Source: Methylomonas koyamae (GTDB taxonomy: Bacteria; Pseudomonadota; Gammaproteobacteria; Methylococcales; Methylomonadaceae). From it: 60,681 nt of DNA. The notes under the pieces are model-generated. The model was not told where the DNA came from, did not search any database, and saw only the letters and a program-made list of their open reading frames with translations. Location: assembly GCF_006483455.1 (NCBI RefSeq), contig NZ_PPPU01000002.1:1-60681 (forward strand), written 5' to 3'. Both the position numbers and the translations under genes were made by a program. Shown here in pieces: positions 8,022-17,835 of the stretch (the first letter of the stretch is position 1; each line of letters starts with the position of its first letter).

Positions 8022-9302
8022 ATGAGTGGAATCAGATCTTTTTTCGAAAAAGCCCAGGCCAAGCTGCACAAGCAACACGCCGGACAACCCATTACACCGG
8101 AGACGTTGAAACAGCTATTTCCGATCCGGAATCTCAGCGACGAAATCCTGCAAACCTTTTCCACCGACAACCACGTGGAAAGCCTGAGCGCGGGTAGTAT
8201 CCTTTATAACGTCAACGAACAGGCCACCTGCGCGATTTACCTGTTGCAGGGCACCGTCACGCTGGCCGACCACAACGGCAAGAGTTACGAAATCGTGGCC
8301 GGCAGCGCCCAAGCCAAGTTTCCGATCTGTAGCGGCACCAAGCACACCGCCACCGCGACCGCCAAAACCGACGTCGACATCCTGCGGGTATCGTTGAAAA
8401 TCATGTTGACGCCCAGTCGGCAGGACCACGGCAAACTGGAAATACCCGAAGAGTTGCATGACAACCGGCTGCTGGCGTTGTTCGCCGAACACTTCCAGAA
8501 TTCCGACCACGAAATCGAAATACCGTCCCTGCCGGAAGTCGCCATCAATCTGCGCAAGGCCATCCAAAAAGATGTCAATATCGACGAAGCGGTCAAGATC
8601 ATCCAACTCGATCCCGCGATCTCCGCCAAATTGATCGAAGTTGCCAACTGCCCGCTGTACTTGACCTCGGTGCGCGCCAAAAACTGTAAAGAAGCCGTGA
8701 TTCGCATCGGCTTGAACGCCACCCGCAATTTGGTCACCGCGTTGAGCATGAGGCAAATTTTCAAAAGCAAATCGCCACTGATCAAAAGCCATTTGGAAAA
8801 CTTATGGAAACAAAGCCTGTATTTGTCGGGCCTTTGCCACGTGCTGGCCAGCCATACCCGCGAACAAAATCCGGAGAACGCGCTGTTGGCGGGCTTGGTT
8901 TGCGACATCGGCGTGATCCCGTTCCTGAACTTCGTCGCCAATCTGCCTAACGAATACCACAACGAAAGCGAGATCGAACAAGCCATCCCGGTCATCAAGG
9001 GGCCGGTCGGCGCCGTGGTCTTAAAAGAATGGGATTTTGCGGAAGAATTCCTCGACGTTGCTCTGTCCAGCAGCAATTGGTACCAAAACAGCCATGAAAA
9101 ACTGACGCTGACCGATATCGTAGTGTTGTCGCGCCTGCATGCGCAGATAGGCAAAACCGCGTCTTCCGAGCTGCCGGCGATCACTGCCATTCCGGCCGCC
9201 AGCAAACTGAAAAATTTCTCGTTGTCTCCGGAAAACACACTGGCGATCCTACACGACGCCAAAGCCAAAATTCACGAAGCCCTGAGTATTTTCTCGACCT
9301 GA
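8022..9302 (+). CDS. cNMP-like / HDOD signalling protein, copy 1
   Basis: This 426-residue protein has an N-terminal cyclic-nucleotide-binding-like beta-barrel (about residues 35-130; SAGSILYNVNEQATCAIYLLQGTVTL) followed by an HDOD domain beginning at IPSLPEVAINLRKAIQ (about 167) and running through IIQLDPAISAKLIEVANCPLY and AVIRIGLNATRNLVTALS. The HD-superfamily dyad is lost: the position that reads HD in hydrolases reads CD in LAGLVCDIGVIPF. HDOD proteins are thought to be non-enzymatic signalling adaptors linked to c-di-GMP and motility. It is followed after 4 bases by a paralogue with the same architecture. The phosphate-binding part of the cNMP fold is not recognisable. Confidence 0.8.
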   Translation: MSGIRSFFEKAQAKLHKQHAGQPITPETLKQLFPIRNLSDEILQTFSTDNHVESLSAGSILYNVNEQATCAIYLLQGTVTLADHNGKSYEIVAGSAQAKFPICSGTKHTATATAKTDVDILRVSLKIMLTPSRQDHGKLEIPEELHDNRLLALFAEHFQNSDHEIEIPSLPEVAINLRKAIQKDVNIDEAVKIIQLDPAISAKLIEVANCPLYLTSVRAKNCKEAVIRIGLNATRNLVTALSMRQIFKSKSPLIKSHLENLWKQSLYLSGLCHVLASHTREQNPENALLAGLVCDIGVIPFLNFVANLPNEYHNESEIEQAIPVIKGPVGAVVLKEWDFAEEFLDVALSSSNWYQNSHEKLTLTDIVVLSRLHAQIGKTASSELPAITAIPAASKLKNFSLSPENTLAILHDAKAKIHEALSIFST

Positions 9303-9306
9303 CCGC

Positions 9307-10596
9307 ATGTTCTTAAAGCTATTTAAAAAAACCGCCGAACCGAGCCAGCGAGCGGAGAAAACTCGCGAAGCAACGACAGCGCAATTGCCGCTCCAGTTTT
9401 TGCAACAGCTGATCCCGGTAGGCGAATTACCGGTCACGGAGCTGAAAACCTTGCCCATCAGATTGCGTAATTTCAATCCGGGGGACTTGCTGTTCAACCG
9501 TGGCGAGCAGACGGAGGAAGTGGCATACCTTTACAGCGGCCAAGTATTTATGGAAGCCGCCAACGGTGCTGGATACATGGTGGAAGCCGGCACCTTCAAA
9601 GCTTGCTATCCGCTGGCGACCTCCGGCGAACAGAACTTCAACGCCATCGCCAAATCTGCGTTGCAAGCCGTCTACCTGCCGCTGTCCGCCTTGCAACGCA
9701 GCAGCAAACTGGCCGACCAGACCGCGCTGAATCTGGAACAAGTCCCACAAGCCTTGCGCAATACGGTGTTGTTCCAACGCTTCTGCCAAGCTTTCAAGGC
9801 CGACAACCTGCACGTCCCCAGCCTGCCCGACGTAGCACTGAGGCTGCGTAGCGCGTTGCAAAAAGACATCAGCATCGGCGATGCAGTCAAAATCCTGAAT
9901 TTGGATCCGGTGATTTCCTCGAAACTGATCCAGGTCGCCAACAGCCCAATCTATCGCAGCAACCGGCCGATCACCAGCAGCCACGACGCCGTCAACCGGC
10001 TCGGCTTCAAGACCACACAAAATCTGGCGACCAGCATCAGTCTGCACCAACTGTTCAAGAGCCGAAACAAACTCTTGAACCAGTTGGCACAGTCGCTTTG
10101 GAAACAAAGCATCCAGGTTGCCAGCCTCAGTTACACCCTGGCCGGGCTCAGCGGCAAAATCAATGCCGACGAAGCCTTGCTGGCCGGCTTGACTCATAAC
10201 ATCGGCGCCCTCCCGATCGTAACGCTAGCGGAAACGCTGGACCCAGCTGAATACAACGAAACCGAACTGCGAGCCGCTATCGATCATTTGCAGGGGGTGG
10301 TTGGTACGTTTATCCTCAAGAAATGGCACTTTCCGGACAGTCTGCAACAGATTCCATTAAACACCGATAACTGGTATTTCGACGACGCCAAGCCGCTGCA
10401 AGTGAACGATATCGTCTTGCTGGCAAAATTCCACAGCCGGCTCGGCGGCCCGCTAAGCCAAAACTTGCCGCCGCTGAACACTTTACCGGCCTTCCACAAA
10501 CTGGGCGACAATGCGCTGACGCCCGACATGTCCCTGAAAGCGCTGCAAGATGCCAAACAGCAAATAGCGGAGGCGCTGAATTTCTTCCGGACCTGA
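9307..10596 (+). CDS. cNMP-like / HDOD signalling protein, copy 2
   Basis: This 429-residue paralogue of the preceding gene has the same order of domains: a degenerate cNMP-like barrel (NFNPGDLLFNRGEQTEEVAYLYSGQVFM, about 55-80) and an HDOD domain from VPSLPDVALRLRSALQKD (about 170) through ILNLDPVISSKLIQVANSPIY and AVNRLGFKTTQNLATSIS. The HD dyad has decayed to HN (LAGLTHNIGALP), a different change from copy 1. Spacing of 4 bases implies one transcript. The pair most likely arose by tandem duplication and then diverged, possibly acting as a heterodimer. Function is inferred only from the domains. Confidence 0.8.
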   Translation: MFLKLFKKTAEPSQRAEKTREATTAQLPLQFLQQLIPVGELPVTELKTLPIRLRNFNPGDLLFNRGEQTEEVAYLYSGQVFMEAANGAGYMVEAGTFKACYPLATSGEQNFNAIAKSALQAVYLPLSALQRSSKLADQTALNLEQVPQALRNTVLFQRFCQAFKADNLHVPSLPDVALRLRSALQKDISIGDAVKILNLDPVISSKLIQVANSPIYRSNRPITSSHDAVNRLGFKTTQNLATSISLHQLFKSRNKLLNQLAQSLWKQSIQVASLSYTLAGLSGKINADEALLAGLTHNIGALPIVTLAETLDPAEYNETELRAAIDHLQGVVGTFILKKWHFPDSLQQIPLNTDNWYFDDAKPLQVNDIVLLAKFHSRLGGPLSQNLPPLNTLPAFHKLGDNALTPDMSLKALQDAKQQIAEALNFFRT

Positions 10597-10658
10597 TACC
10601 AGCCGGTGCAACAACGCCTAAGCTCCCCAGACGCGGGCAGCTTCAAGCCCCCGCATCC

Positions 10659-10892
10659 TTACTTGACAAGCCGGACGCTTTCCAACTTACGCCGCTCCCC
10701 AACCGTTTGCTCCTGTACAAATCGTTCGAATTTCCGGAATATAGTGGCAATATCCGCATCGTGCGGAAAACTGCTTGTGCCGCAGCCGAACGGAATCAAC
10801 ACAATCGGCGTCACTGATCCTGGCTTACGGCGCAAGCGCAGTGCAAAGGCTCCCCGGAGTTCGACGCAAATCCCGACGCTAGCAGGCTCAAC
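10659..10892 (-). pseudogene. possible coding remnant in a 417-base gap
   Basis: The gap between the HDOD pair and prlC (10597-11013) has no convincing gene. On the minus strand, 77 codons are open between stop codons at 10893-10895 and 10659-10661. The first plausible start is a GTG at 10814, giving about 51 residues. The product (TPIVLIPFGCGTSS, then ADIATIFRKFERFVQEQ) looks protein-like, but I do not recognise it and there is no ribosome site. Across the upstream TAG the frame stays open to an ATG near 10979. It may be a decayed gene or chance. Confidence 0.2.
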
Positions 10893-11013
10893 CTAAGCAA
10901 ATTGCATCAGGATTTTGCGTAGGCGATATCGCACGACACCCACACCGTGGGTCGAGCGACGCGGCTGCCGTGCTGACATCGTTTTTCATTTTTTCATCTA
11001 AATTGGCACCGAC

Positions 11014-13056
11014 ATGACCAACCCGTTACTCGTACAGACCGAATTGCCCCAATTTTCCAAAATACTGCCCGAACACGTCGAACCGGCCATAGACCAATTG
11101 CTGGCCGAGGCTAGAGCCACGATCGAAAAACAACTCGCAGGCGGCGAGGCCTACTCTTGGCACAACCTGATCGACCCGATCGAAACTGCCGAAGACCGGC
11201 TGAATAAAGCCTGGTCGCCGGTCAGCCACATGAATTCGGTAGTCAACAGCGAAGCCATGCGCGACGCTTACAACGCCTGCCTGGGCAAATTGAGCGCATA
11301 TTCGACCGAAGTGGGCCAGAACAAGGCGCTGCAACAGGCGTATAAAGCCGTCCGCGACAGCACCGAATTCGCTGCGCTGGATCGCGCCCAACAAAAGATT
11401 ATCGACAATGCATTACGCGACTTTCATCTGTCAGGCGTCGATTTGCCGGCGGACAAACAGGCCCGCTTCAAGGAAATCAGCCAGCAATTGTCCAAACTTG
11501 CCAGCCAGTTCGAGGAAAATCTGCTGGATGCTACCAACGCCTGGCACAAACAAATCACCCATGTCGACGATCTGGCCGGGCTACCGGAATCCGCGTTGGC
11601 GCAAGCCAAGCAGGCGGCCGACGCCGAGGGCAAGGACGGCTGGCTGATCAACCTGCAATTCCCGTCCTATCTGGCGATCATGACCTACGCCGATAACCGC
11701 GATTTACGCCGCGAACATTACGAAGCCTTCTGTACCCGTGCCTCGGACCAAGGTCCGCACGCCGGGCGCTGGGACAACTCGGAAATCATGGAGCAGATCC
11801 TGGCCTTGCGCCACGAAAAAGCCCAATTGCTGGGCTTCGACAACTACGCCGAGTATTCGCTCGCCACCAAAATGGCCAAGTCCACCGAGGATGTCGTTCA
11901 ATTTCTGGAAGATCTGGCGGACAAATCCTGGCGCCAAGCCCGCCGCGATCTGGCGGAACTGAAAGAATACGCCGCGCAACAACACGGCCTGCAAGATTTG
12001 CAAGCCTGGGATATCGGTTATTACTCGGAAAAAATGCGCCAACATTACTATCAGTTGTCGCAAGAAGAAGTAAAAGCTTATTTCCCCGACAGCAAAGTGG
12101 TGCCGGGCCTGTTTGCGATTGTAGAGCGACTGTTCGGCCTCCAAATTTCCGAGCTCAAAGACTTCGACACCTGGCATCCCGACGTCCGCTTTTACCAAAT
12201 TCTCGACCGCAACGGCCAACTGCGCGGCCGCTTCTTCCTTGATTTATATGCCCGTGCCAAAAAGCGCGGCGGCGCCTGGATGGACGATTGCGTCTGCCGC
12301 AAGAAATCCGCAGACGGCCATTTGCAAACCCCGGTAGCGTATCTGACTTGCAATTTCACGCCGCCGACCGGCAACGATCCCGCCCTGCTGACCCACGACG
12401 AAGTGGAAACCCTGTTCCACGAATTCGGCCACGGCTTACACCACATGCTGACTCAGATCGATTACCTGGGCGTTTCCGGCATCAACGGCGTGGAATGGGA
12501 CGCCGTTGAGTTGCCCAGTCAATTCCTGGAAAACTGGTGTTGGGATCGAGAAGCGCTGGGCTTGATTTCCGGCCACTACCAAACCGACGCACCGTTACCG
12601 GACACGCTATATGCCAAAATGCTGGCCGCCAAAAATTTCCAGGCCGGCATGATGATGGTGCGGCAACTGGAATTCAGCTTGTTCGACTTCAAAATCCACC
12701 AACATTTCGATCCAGCCAAGGGCGGCCGGATCTATCCGACTTTACAGCAAGTGCGCGAGCAGGTCGCGGTGGTCAAGCCGCCCGAGTTCAACCGCTTCGC
12801 CCACAGCTTTTCCCATATCTTCGCCGGCGGCTACGCGGCGGGCTATTACAGTTACAAATGGGCGGAAGTGCTGTCGGCCGATGCCTTCTCGCTGTTCGAA
12901 GAAAACGGCATCTTCGACCAGGCGACCGGCGAGGCATTCTTGCACAATATCCTTGAGCAGGGCGGCAGCGCCGACGCGATGACCTTGTTCAAAAACTTCC
13001 GCGGCCGGGAACCGAATATCGATGCGTTATTGCGCCACAACGGCATTGCCGCCTAA
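11014..13056 (+). CDS. prlC: oligopeptidase A
   Basis: This 680-residue zinc metallopeptidase of family M3 degrades short peptides in the cytoplasm, including cleaved signal peptides. The zinc motif is H469-E-F-G-H473 in TLFHEFGHGLHHMLTQ, and the third ligand lies in the following GVEWDAVELPSQFLENW helix. AHSFSHIFAGGYAAGYYSYKWAEVLSADAFSLFEE is the conserved substrate-binding C-terminal region. Length matches E. coli PrlC (680). It is monocistronic by layout, with an intrinsic terminator directly downstream. Confidence 0.96.
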   Translation: MTNPLLVQTELPQFSKILPEHVEPAIDQLLAEARATIEKQLAGGEAYSWHNLIDPIETAEDRLNKAWSPVSHMNSVVNSEAMRDAYNACLGKLSAYSTEVGQNKALQQAYKAVRDSTEFAALDRAQQKIIDNALRDFHLSGVDLPADKQARFKEISQQLSKLASQFEENLLDATNAWHKQITHVDDLAGLPESALAQAKQAADAEGKDGWLINLQFPSYLAIMTYADNRDLRREHYEAFCTRASDQGPHAGRWDNSEIMEQILALRHEKAQLLGFDNYAEYSLATKMAKSTEDVVQFLEDLADKSWRQARRDLAELKEYAAQQHGLQDLQAWDIGYYSEKMRQHYYQLSQEEVKAYFPDSKVVPGLFAIVERLFGLQISELKDFDTWHPDVRFYQILDRNGQLRGRFFLDLYARAKKRGGAWMDDCVCRKKSADGHLQTPVAYLTCNFTPPTGNDPALLTHDEVETLFHEFGHGLHHMLTQIDYLGVSGINGVEWDAVELPSQFLENWCWDREALGLISGHYQTDAPLPDTLYAKMLAAKNFQAGMMMVRQLEFSLFDFKIHQHFDPAKGGRIYPTLQQVREQVAVVKPPEFNRFAHSFSHIFAGGYAAGYYSYKWAEVLSADAFSLFEENGIFDQATGEAFLHNILEQGGSADAMTLFKNFRGREPNIDALLRHNGIAA

Positions 13057-13065
13057 CGGCCATAT

Positions 13066-13103
13066 CGGCTGTTTGGCCGAGTTGCCAAACGGCCGGATTT
13101 TTT
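13066..13103 (+). terminator. intrinsic terminator of prlC
   Basis: A stem of about 12 pairs (13066-13077 with 13084-13095, one G-U pair) with a 6-base loop is followed by six T at 13098-13103. This is a standard rho-independent terminator 10 bases after the prlC stop codon. It also lies just before the ribosome site of the next gene. Confidence 0.85.
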
Positions 13104-13119
13104 ACTCTCAGGAGCAACC

Positions 13120-13407
13120 ATGAAACATTGCCCTCAGTGCGGTCAGGCCCGAATCGGCGAGGAATTCAAATGCCCGAACTGCGACGTGTTTTATTCGCAG
13201 CTGGACGAGTTGCTGTTCGAGGAACAGCAGCGCCTGGAACGCGACACCCTGGCAGGAGCAATCAAACGCATCCGCGCCGCAACCGACCGCAAGCAGGCGA
13301 TGAAACAGGAATTGGCCGCGTTATGGCGCAAAACGCCGTTGCGAACCAAAATCGTGTTGTGGACCGTCATCGCTTTTCTGTTCGTCCTGATCGTGCCGGT
13401 GATTTGA
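13120..13407 (+). CDS. small zinc-ribbon membrane protein
   Basis: This 95-residue protein starts with a zinc ribbon made of two Cys pairs, CPQC and CPNC (MKHCPQCGQARIGEEFKCPNCDVFY), followed by a charged helical, probably coiled-coil segment (about 24-75) and one C-terminal membrane helix (IVLWTVIAFLFVLIVPVI). The ribbon should therefore face the cytoplasm on a short tether. The specific role is unknown. CAGGAGCAACC is a good ribosome site, and the next membrane gene starts 13 bases after its stop. Confidence 0.7.
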   Translation: MKHCPQCGQARIGEEFKCPNCDVFYSQLDELLFEEQQRLERDTLAGAIKRIRAATDRKQAMKQELAALWRKTPLRTKIVLWTVIAFLFVLIVPVI

Positions 13408-13420
13408 CGGTCGAATTCGG

Positions 13421-13879
13421 ATGGCAGCATTGCAAATACTGGCCGCCCTGCTCTACGCGAATCTCGGCGAATGGCTAATGCATAAGTACCTGCTGCATGG
13501 CCTGGGCAAGAATCCCGACAGCATTTGGGCTTACCACTGGCACCAGCACCACAGGATTTGCGCGGAACAAGGTATGCGCGATCCAGGCTATAGCAGCTTA
13601 CGCTGGACCTGGAACGCGCAGACCAAAGAAATGGCCGTATTGGCGCTTATCGTAACGCTGCATCTGCCTTTGGCGCTCGACCTGCCGTTCTTCGTGCTGG
13701 CACTGTATGCGTCGCTGGCGCTGTATTACTACAAACACCGCCGCGCCCATCTCGATCCCGATTGGGCAAAGCGGCACTTACCCTGGCACTACCAGCACCA
13801 TCTGCAGGCAGGTAACGGCAATTGGTGCGTAACCTGGCCTTGGTTCGATTACGTTTTCGGTACCCGCTTGAACAATTAG
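13421..13879 (+). CDS. fatty acid hydroxylase-superfamily membrane protein
   Basis: This 152-residue membrane protein carries the histidine clusters of the fatty acid hydroxylase/sterol desaturase di-iron superfamily: [23 protein letters not shown] and LPWHYQHHL. Three to four hydrophobic segments lie between them ([46 protein letters not shown]). Such enzymes use a di-iron centre to oxidise lipids, carotenoids or sterols. The protein is short for the family, so it may be a minimal version. The substrate is unknown. It starts 13 bases after the zinc-ribbon gene. Confidence 0.68.
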   Translation: MAALQILAALLYANLGEWLMHKYLLHGLGKNPDSIWAYHWHQHHRICAEQGMRDPGYSSLRWTWNAQTKEMAVLALIVTLHLPLALDLPFFVLALYASLALYYYKHRRAHLDPDWAKRHLPWHYQHHLQAGNGNWCVTWPWFDYVFGTRLNN

Positions 13880-13991
13880 ACCGGCGAGCCTACGAACTAA
13901 ACCCGGCATTCCGGATTCCGTTAAACTTTGCGGGCGAATGCGATGCCAGCGGACCAACCTTTCCATCGGACATCCAATCATCTACTTTGGT

Positions 13992-15455
13992 ATGAAATAT
14001 AGAGACCTACGCGACTTCATCCAGCAACTGGAAAAACAGGGCGAACTGAAGCGCATCAAACACGAAATCGATCCGGTTCTGGAAATGACCGTCATTTGCG
14101 ACCGGGTGCTGAAACAAGGCGGCCCGGCATTGTTATTCGAAAACCCGAAAGGCTCGAATATTGCCGTACTCGGCAATCTGTTCGGCACGACCAAGCGGGT
14201 GGCGATGGGAATGGGTGCCAAGGATATCTCCGAGTTACGGGCGATCGGCGAAGTATTGGCTTACCTGAAGGAACCGGAACCGCCCAAAGGCGTGAAGGAC
14301 GCACTGGAAAAGCTGCCGGTGTTCAAACAAGTACTGAACATGGCGCCGAAAGTCGTCAATAATCCGCCCTGTCAGGAAGTGATCAGGATCGGCGACGAAA
14401 TCGATCTGACCGATTACCCGATTCAGACCTGCTGGCCGGAAGACGCCGCCCCCCTGATTACCTGGCCGCTGGTGATTACTCGCGGCCCCAATAAAGAGCG
14501 GCAAAACCTCGGCATCTACCGCCAGCAAGTCATCGGCAAAAACAAAGTCATCATGCGCTGGCTGGCCCATCGCGGCGGCGCGCTTGATTTTCGGGAATGG
14601 CAACAACAACGTCCCGGCGAACCGTTTCCGGTCGCGGTCGCCTTAGGCGCAGACCCGGCGACAATCCTGGCGGCGGTCACCCCGGTACCCGACCCTTTGT
14701 CGGAATACGCCTTCGCCGGCCTGCTGCGCGGCAGCAAGACCGAGGTGACCAAATGCCTGAGCAACGATCTGCAAGTACCGGCCAGCGCCGAAATCGTCCT
14801 GGAAGGCTTTATCTACCCAAACGAAACCGCGCCGGAAGGTCCCTATGGCGACCACACCGGCTATTACAACGAAGTCGACGAATTCCCGGTGTTCACGATC
14901 GAACGCATCACCCAGCGCCAGGTGCCGATTTACCACAGCACCTACACCGGCCGGCCGCCCGACGAGCCGGCGATTTTGGGCGTGGCCTTGAACGAAGTGT
15001 TCGTGCCGATTCTGCAGAAGCAGTTTCCGGAAATCGTCGATTTCTACCTGCCGCCGGAAGGCTGTTCCTACCGGATGGCGGTCATCAGCATGAAGAAACA
15101 ATATGCCGGCCACGCCAAGCGGGTGATGCTCGGTACTTGGTCCTACTTGCGCCAGTTCATGTACACCAAATTCGTCATCGTGGTCGACGACGACGTGGAC
15201 GTGCGCAACTGGCAGGACGTGATCTGGGCCATCACCACCCGGATGGACCCGGCTCGCGACTTGACGATCTTGGAAAACACGCCGATCGATTACCTGGACT
15301 TTGCCTCGCCGGTATCCGGCCTGGGCTCCAAAGTCGGCTTCGACGCTACCAACAAATGGCCCGGCGAAACCACACGCGAATGGGGGCGGCCGATTGTGAT
15401 GCGGCCGGAGGTCATAAAAAAAGTCGACGCAATGTGGGATTCGCTGTTCAGTTAA
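13992..15455 (+). CDS. ubiD: 4-hydroxy-3-polyprenylbenzoate decarboxylase
   Basis: UbiD uses prenylated FMN to decarboxylate the ubiquinone precursor polyprenyl-hydroxybenzoate. The start [22 protein letters not shown] matches the E. coli protein. [33 protein letters not shown] and [35 protein letters not shown] are near-invariant family segments. An upstream in-frame ATG (13938) would add 18 unrelated residues and is rejected. At 487 residues it is close to E. coli UbiD (497). No ubiX partner is visible here. Confidence 0.95.
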   Translation: MKYRDLRDFIQQLEKQGELKRIKHEIDPVLEMTVICDRVLKQGGPALLFENPKGSNIAVLGNLFGTTKRVAMGMGAKDISELRAIGEVLAYLKEPEPPKGVKDALEKLPVFKQVLNMAPKVVNNPPCQEVIRIGDEIDLTDYPIQTCWPEDAAPLITWPLVITRGPNKERQNLGIYRQQVIGKNKVIMRWLAHRGGALDFREWQQQRPGEPFPVAVALGADPATILAAVTPVPDPLSEYAFAGLLRGSKTEVTKCLSNDLQVPASAEIVLEGFIYPNETAPEGPYGDHTGYYNEVDEFPVFTIERITQRQVPIYHSTYTGRPPDEPAILGVALNEVFVPILQKQFPEIVDFYLPPEGCSYRMAVISMKKQYAGHAKRVMLGTWSYLRQFMYTKFVIVVDDDVDVRNWQDVIWAITTRMDPARDLTILENTPIDYLDFASPVSGLGSKVGFDATNKWPGETTREWGRPIVMRPEVIKKVDAMWDSLFS

Positions 15456-15496
15456 TGTAGACTGCAGGCTTTCAGTAATTAACTGTAGTCGCCGTA

Positions 15497-16633
15497 ATGA
15501 AAATATTGGTCGCCGACGACCTGCCGGAAAACAGAATACTGCTGGAGAAATTGCTGACCCGGATGCAGCATCGGGTTATCTTGGCGGCAAACGGTCAGGA
15601 AGCCGTCGACCAGTTCGCCGCCACCGATCCCGATCTGGTACTGATGGACATCATAATGCCGACACTCGACGGCATCCAGGCAATCAAAGCCATCCGCGCA
15701 CTGAATAGCAGCAAATGGACGCCGATTTTCGTCATCAGCGCACTGACCGAAACCGAAGACGTCGTCGCCGGTCTGGAAGCGGGGGCTGACGACTATTTAC
15801 CGAAACCGTTCAATCAAGCCATCCTGCAAGCCAAGCTCAACTCGGTGCAGCGTTTTTTGGATATGCAACGCGTCATTGCCGCCGACACGGCGCAATTGAA
15901 GATGTACCACGACCGGAACGAAACCGAGCAATTGTTCCTGCAAAGCATTTTTGCCCGCTTGATCAGGCAAAACGATCTGAAAGACGACCATCTGCAATTT
16001 TGGCTGAAACCGGCCAACCGCTTCAGCGGCGATTTGATTTGCGCCCGCCGCGTCAGCCAACAGCAAATATATTTCATGCTGGCCGATTCAACCGGCCACG
16101 GCTTGGCGGCGGCGATTCCGACCGTCATAGTCAATCAGGCATTTCAGGCCATGACCCGAAAAGGCTTGGCAATTCCCGTTATCGTCAGGGAAATAAACCG
16201 CTTACTATTCACGCAGATACCGCCGGATCGCTTTGTGGCGCTGGCTATCGGCATGATAGACAGCACGCGGAAATCGATAGAACTGTGGAATGGCGGCTTG
16301 CCGAGCGCATTGGTCCTCGACTCTGCCGGCACAGCGATGCATTCCTTTAAATCTCGCCATACCTTTGCCGGCATCCTGGCCGACGAGGAATTCGATGACC
16401 GCTGCGAACTTTGGCAATGGGAATCCGCTTGCGAGTTATTTGTCTATTCCGACGGCCTGACCGACGCCCAAGATCCAGACCACGCATGTTTCGGTCAAGG
16501 CGGCTTGCTCGATACCTTGGCGGCCACTCCGGCCGGCCAACGCATCGATGCCGTCAAAGCGGCGCTGGAACGCCATTTGGCAATTCGCGAAGCCCACGAC
16601 GACATCTCCTGCATGGCAATACGCTGCGTATAA
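15497..16633 (+). CDS. response regulator with PP2C-type (RsbU/SpoIIE) phosphatase output
   Basis: This 378-residue protein has an N-terminal receiver domain with the phosphoacceptor D51 in PDLVLMDIIMPTLDG and KPF at its end. A helical linker (about 125-160) leads to a SpoIIE/PP2C domain starting RFSGDLICARRVSQQQIYFMLADSTGHGLAAAIPTVI and ending in FVYSDGLTDAQ and AHDDISCMAIRC. Such proteins dephosphorylate an anti-sigma-factor antagonist when the receiver is phosphorylated. No partner antagonist or kinase is adjacent. The next gene encodes a GGDEF protein, consistent with a shared signalling unit. The ribosome site is weak. Confidence 0.85.
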   Translation: MKILVADDLPENRILLEKLLTRMQHRVILAANGQEAVDQFAATDPDLVLMDIIMPTLDGIQAIKAIRALNSSKWTPIFVISALTETEDVVAGLEAGADDYLPKPFNQAILQAKLNSVQRFLDMQRVIAADTAQLKMYHDRNETEQLFLQSIFARLIRQNDLKDDHLQFWLKPANRFSGDLICARRVSQQQIYFMLADSTGHGLAAAIPTVIVNQAFQAMTRKGLAIPVIVREINRLLFTQIPPDRFVALAIGMIDSTRKSIELWNGGLPSALVLDSAGTAMHSFKSRHTFAGILADEEFDDRCELWQWESACELFVYSDGLTDAQDPDHACFGQGGLLDTLAATPAGQRIDAVKAALERHLAIREAHDDISCMAIRCV

Positions 16634-16790
16634 CGTTCCACCCTGGAGCAGCCGAATCTCCGCCGGGGCCTCGCCAGCGCCCACCACGCCACACGCATCG
16701 AACGTTATTAAAAAATGTCTTTCGAAACCACCTGCGATTCAAGCAGAATATGCGGGTACTTATAACTCTGCCGACCAAAGGCTCGCGCAA

Positions 16791-17771
16791 TTGAACCTAC
16801 ATCCCGACTACCGGCAAATTTCGCATTGGGCGATCGCGTTGAGCGAACAACCCGACTACCAAGGCCTGACTTACCGCTTCCTGCATTTATTGGAAGATTT
16901 GCCCTGGATCGACCAGGCAGCTGCCTACGAAGTCTACGGCGAACGCAACCTAAAAACCGGCGAAGCCCGGTGTACCAGCGAGCAACTGGTGCGGCGCTTT
17001 CCGTTGGATTTTGCCGAGCAGCCGCAGGAAGAGGACATCGACCTGCTTAAGGAATTTAACAGCAGTGCCGATCTGACGCCTAGCAAACCCAATGCAGCTG
17101 GGCTGTTCACCCAAATCGTCGCTCCGGTACGCGAGCTGGGCGGACCCGACCGGGCCTTACTACTGAAGGGAACGTTCGATCCACCGGCCTTGGCACTGCT
17201 TACCGATCTAATCTCGATTTACCGAAATCTGGTGGCGCTACACGACCGCAAGGAACGCGACCCATTGACCAAATTGCCTAACCGCCAGTCGTTCGACGCC
17301 CGCATGTTACAGGTCTGCGATTATTTCCGCTCGCATCCGATCAAGGATTGCTACTTGGAGAAGAGCTCCTGGATTGCCATGCTGGATATCGATCATTTCA
17401 AACGGATAAACGACACTCACGGCCATTTATACGGCGACGAAGTATTGCTGATGTTCAGCCAGGCGATGGAAAGACATTTCCGCTACAACGATTTTTTGTT
17501 CCGTTTCGGCGGCGAGGAATTTGTCGTGATATTGAATCTGGTCAATCAGGCCGACGCCGTGTCGACCTTCGAGCGGTTCCGCACCGCAATCGAGCGTCAG
17601 CAATTTCCGGTTGCCGGCCAAGTCACTGTCAGCATCGGCCTAACCCATATCGACCACCAAACTGAGCCGGCCCACTTGCTGGACAGGGCGGACAAAGCGC
17701 TTTACCAGGCCAAAGCCGGGGGCCGAAACAGGCTGGTAACCCACCCAAACCCGAATTCCGCTGCCGGTTAA
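16791..17771 (+). CDS. GGDEF-domain protein, probable diguanylate cyclase
   Basis: The C-terminal half is a GGDEF domain: RDPLTKLPNRQSFDARM, MLDIDHFKRINDTHGHLYGDEVL and the active-site GGEEF in FRFGGEEFVVIL. It should make c-di-GMP from GTP. No RxxD inhibitory site is visible. The N-terminal ~160 residues are an unassigned input domain (LLEDLPWIDQAAAYEVYGERN, LFTQIVAPVRELGGPDRALLLKG). A TTG at 16791 with AAAGG 9 bases upstream is the best start. The frame is open further upstream to an ATG inside the preceding gene (16548), but that extension looks non-coding. It is 326 residues with this start. Confidence 0.82.
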   Translation: MNLHPDYRQISHWAIALSEQPDYQGLTYRFLHLLEDLPWIDQAAAYEVYGERNLKTGEARCTSEQLVRRFPLDFAEQPQEEDIDLLKEFNSSADLTPSKPNAAGLFTQIVAPVRELGGPDRALLLKGTFDPPALALLTDLISIYRNLVALHDRKERDPLTKLPNRQSFDARMLQVCDYFRSHPIKDCYLEKSSWIAMLDIDHFKRINDTHGHLYGDEVLLMFSQAMERHFRYNDFLFRFGGEEFVVILNLVNQADAVSTFERFRTAIERQQFPVAGQVTVSIGLTHIDHQTEPAHLLDRADKALYQAKAGGRNRLVTHPNPNSAAG

Positions 17772-17835
17772 CACCGGCCAACCGGAGCTTTGTTAAGCCG
17801 GTAAACGAATCCCGATCTCGGCCATTCGGCAAAGC

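Noticed and set aside
10606-10896. 96-codon plus-strand frame between HDOD pair and prlC
   Set aside because: Ser/Arg/Pro-rich with no ribosome site; the opposite strand is the more protein-like.
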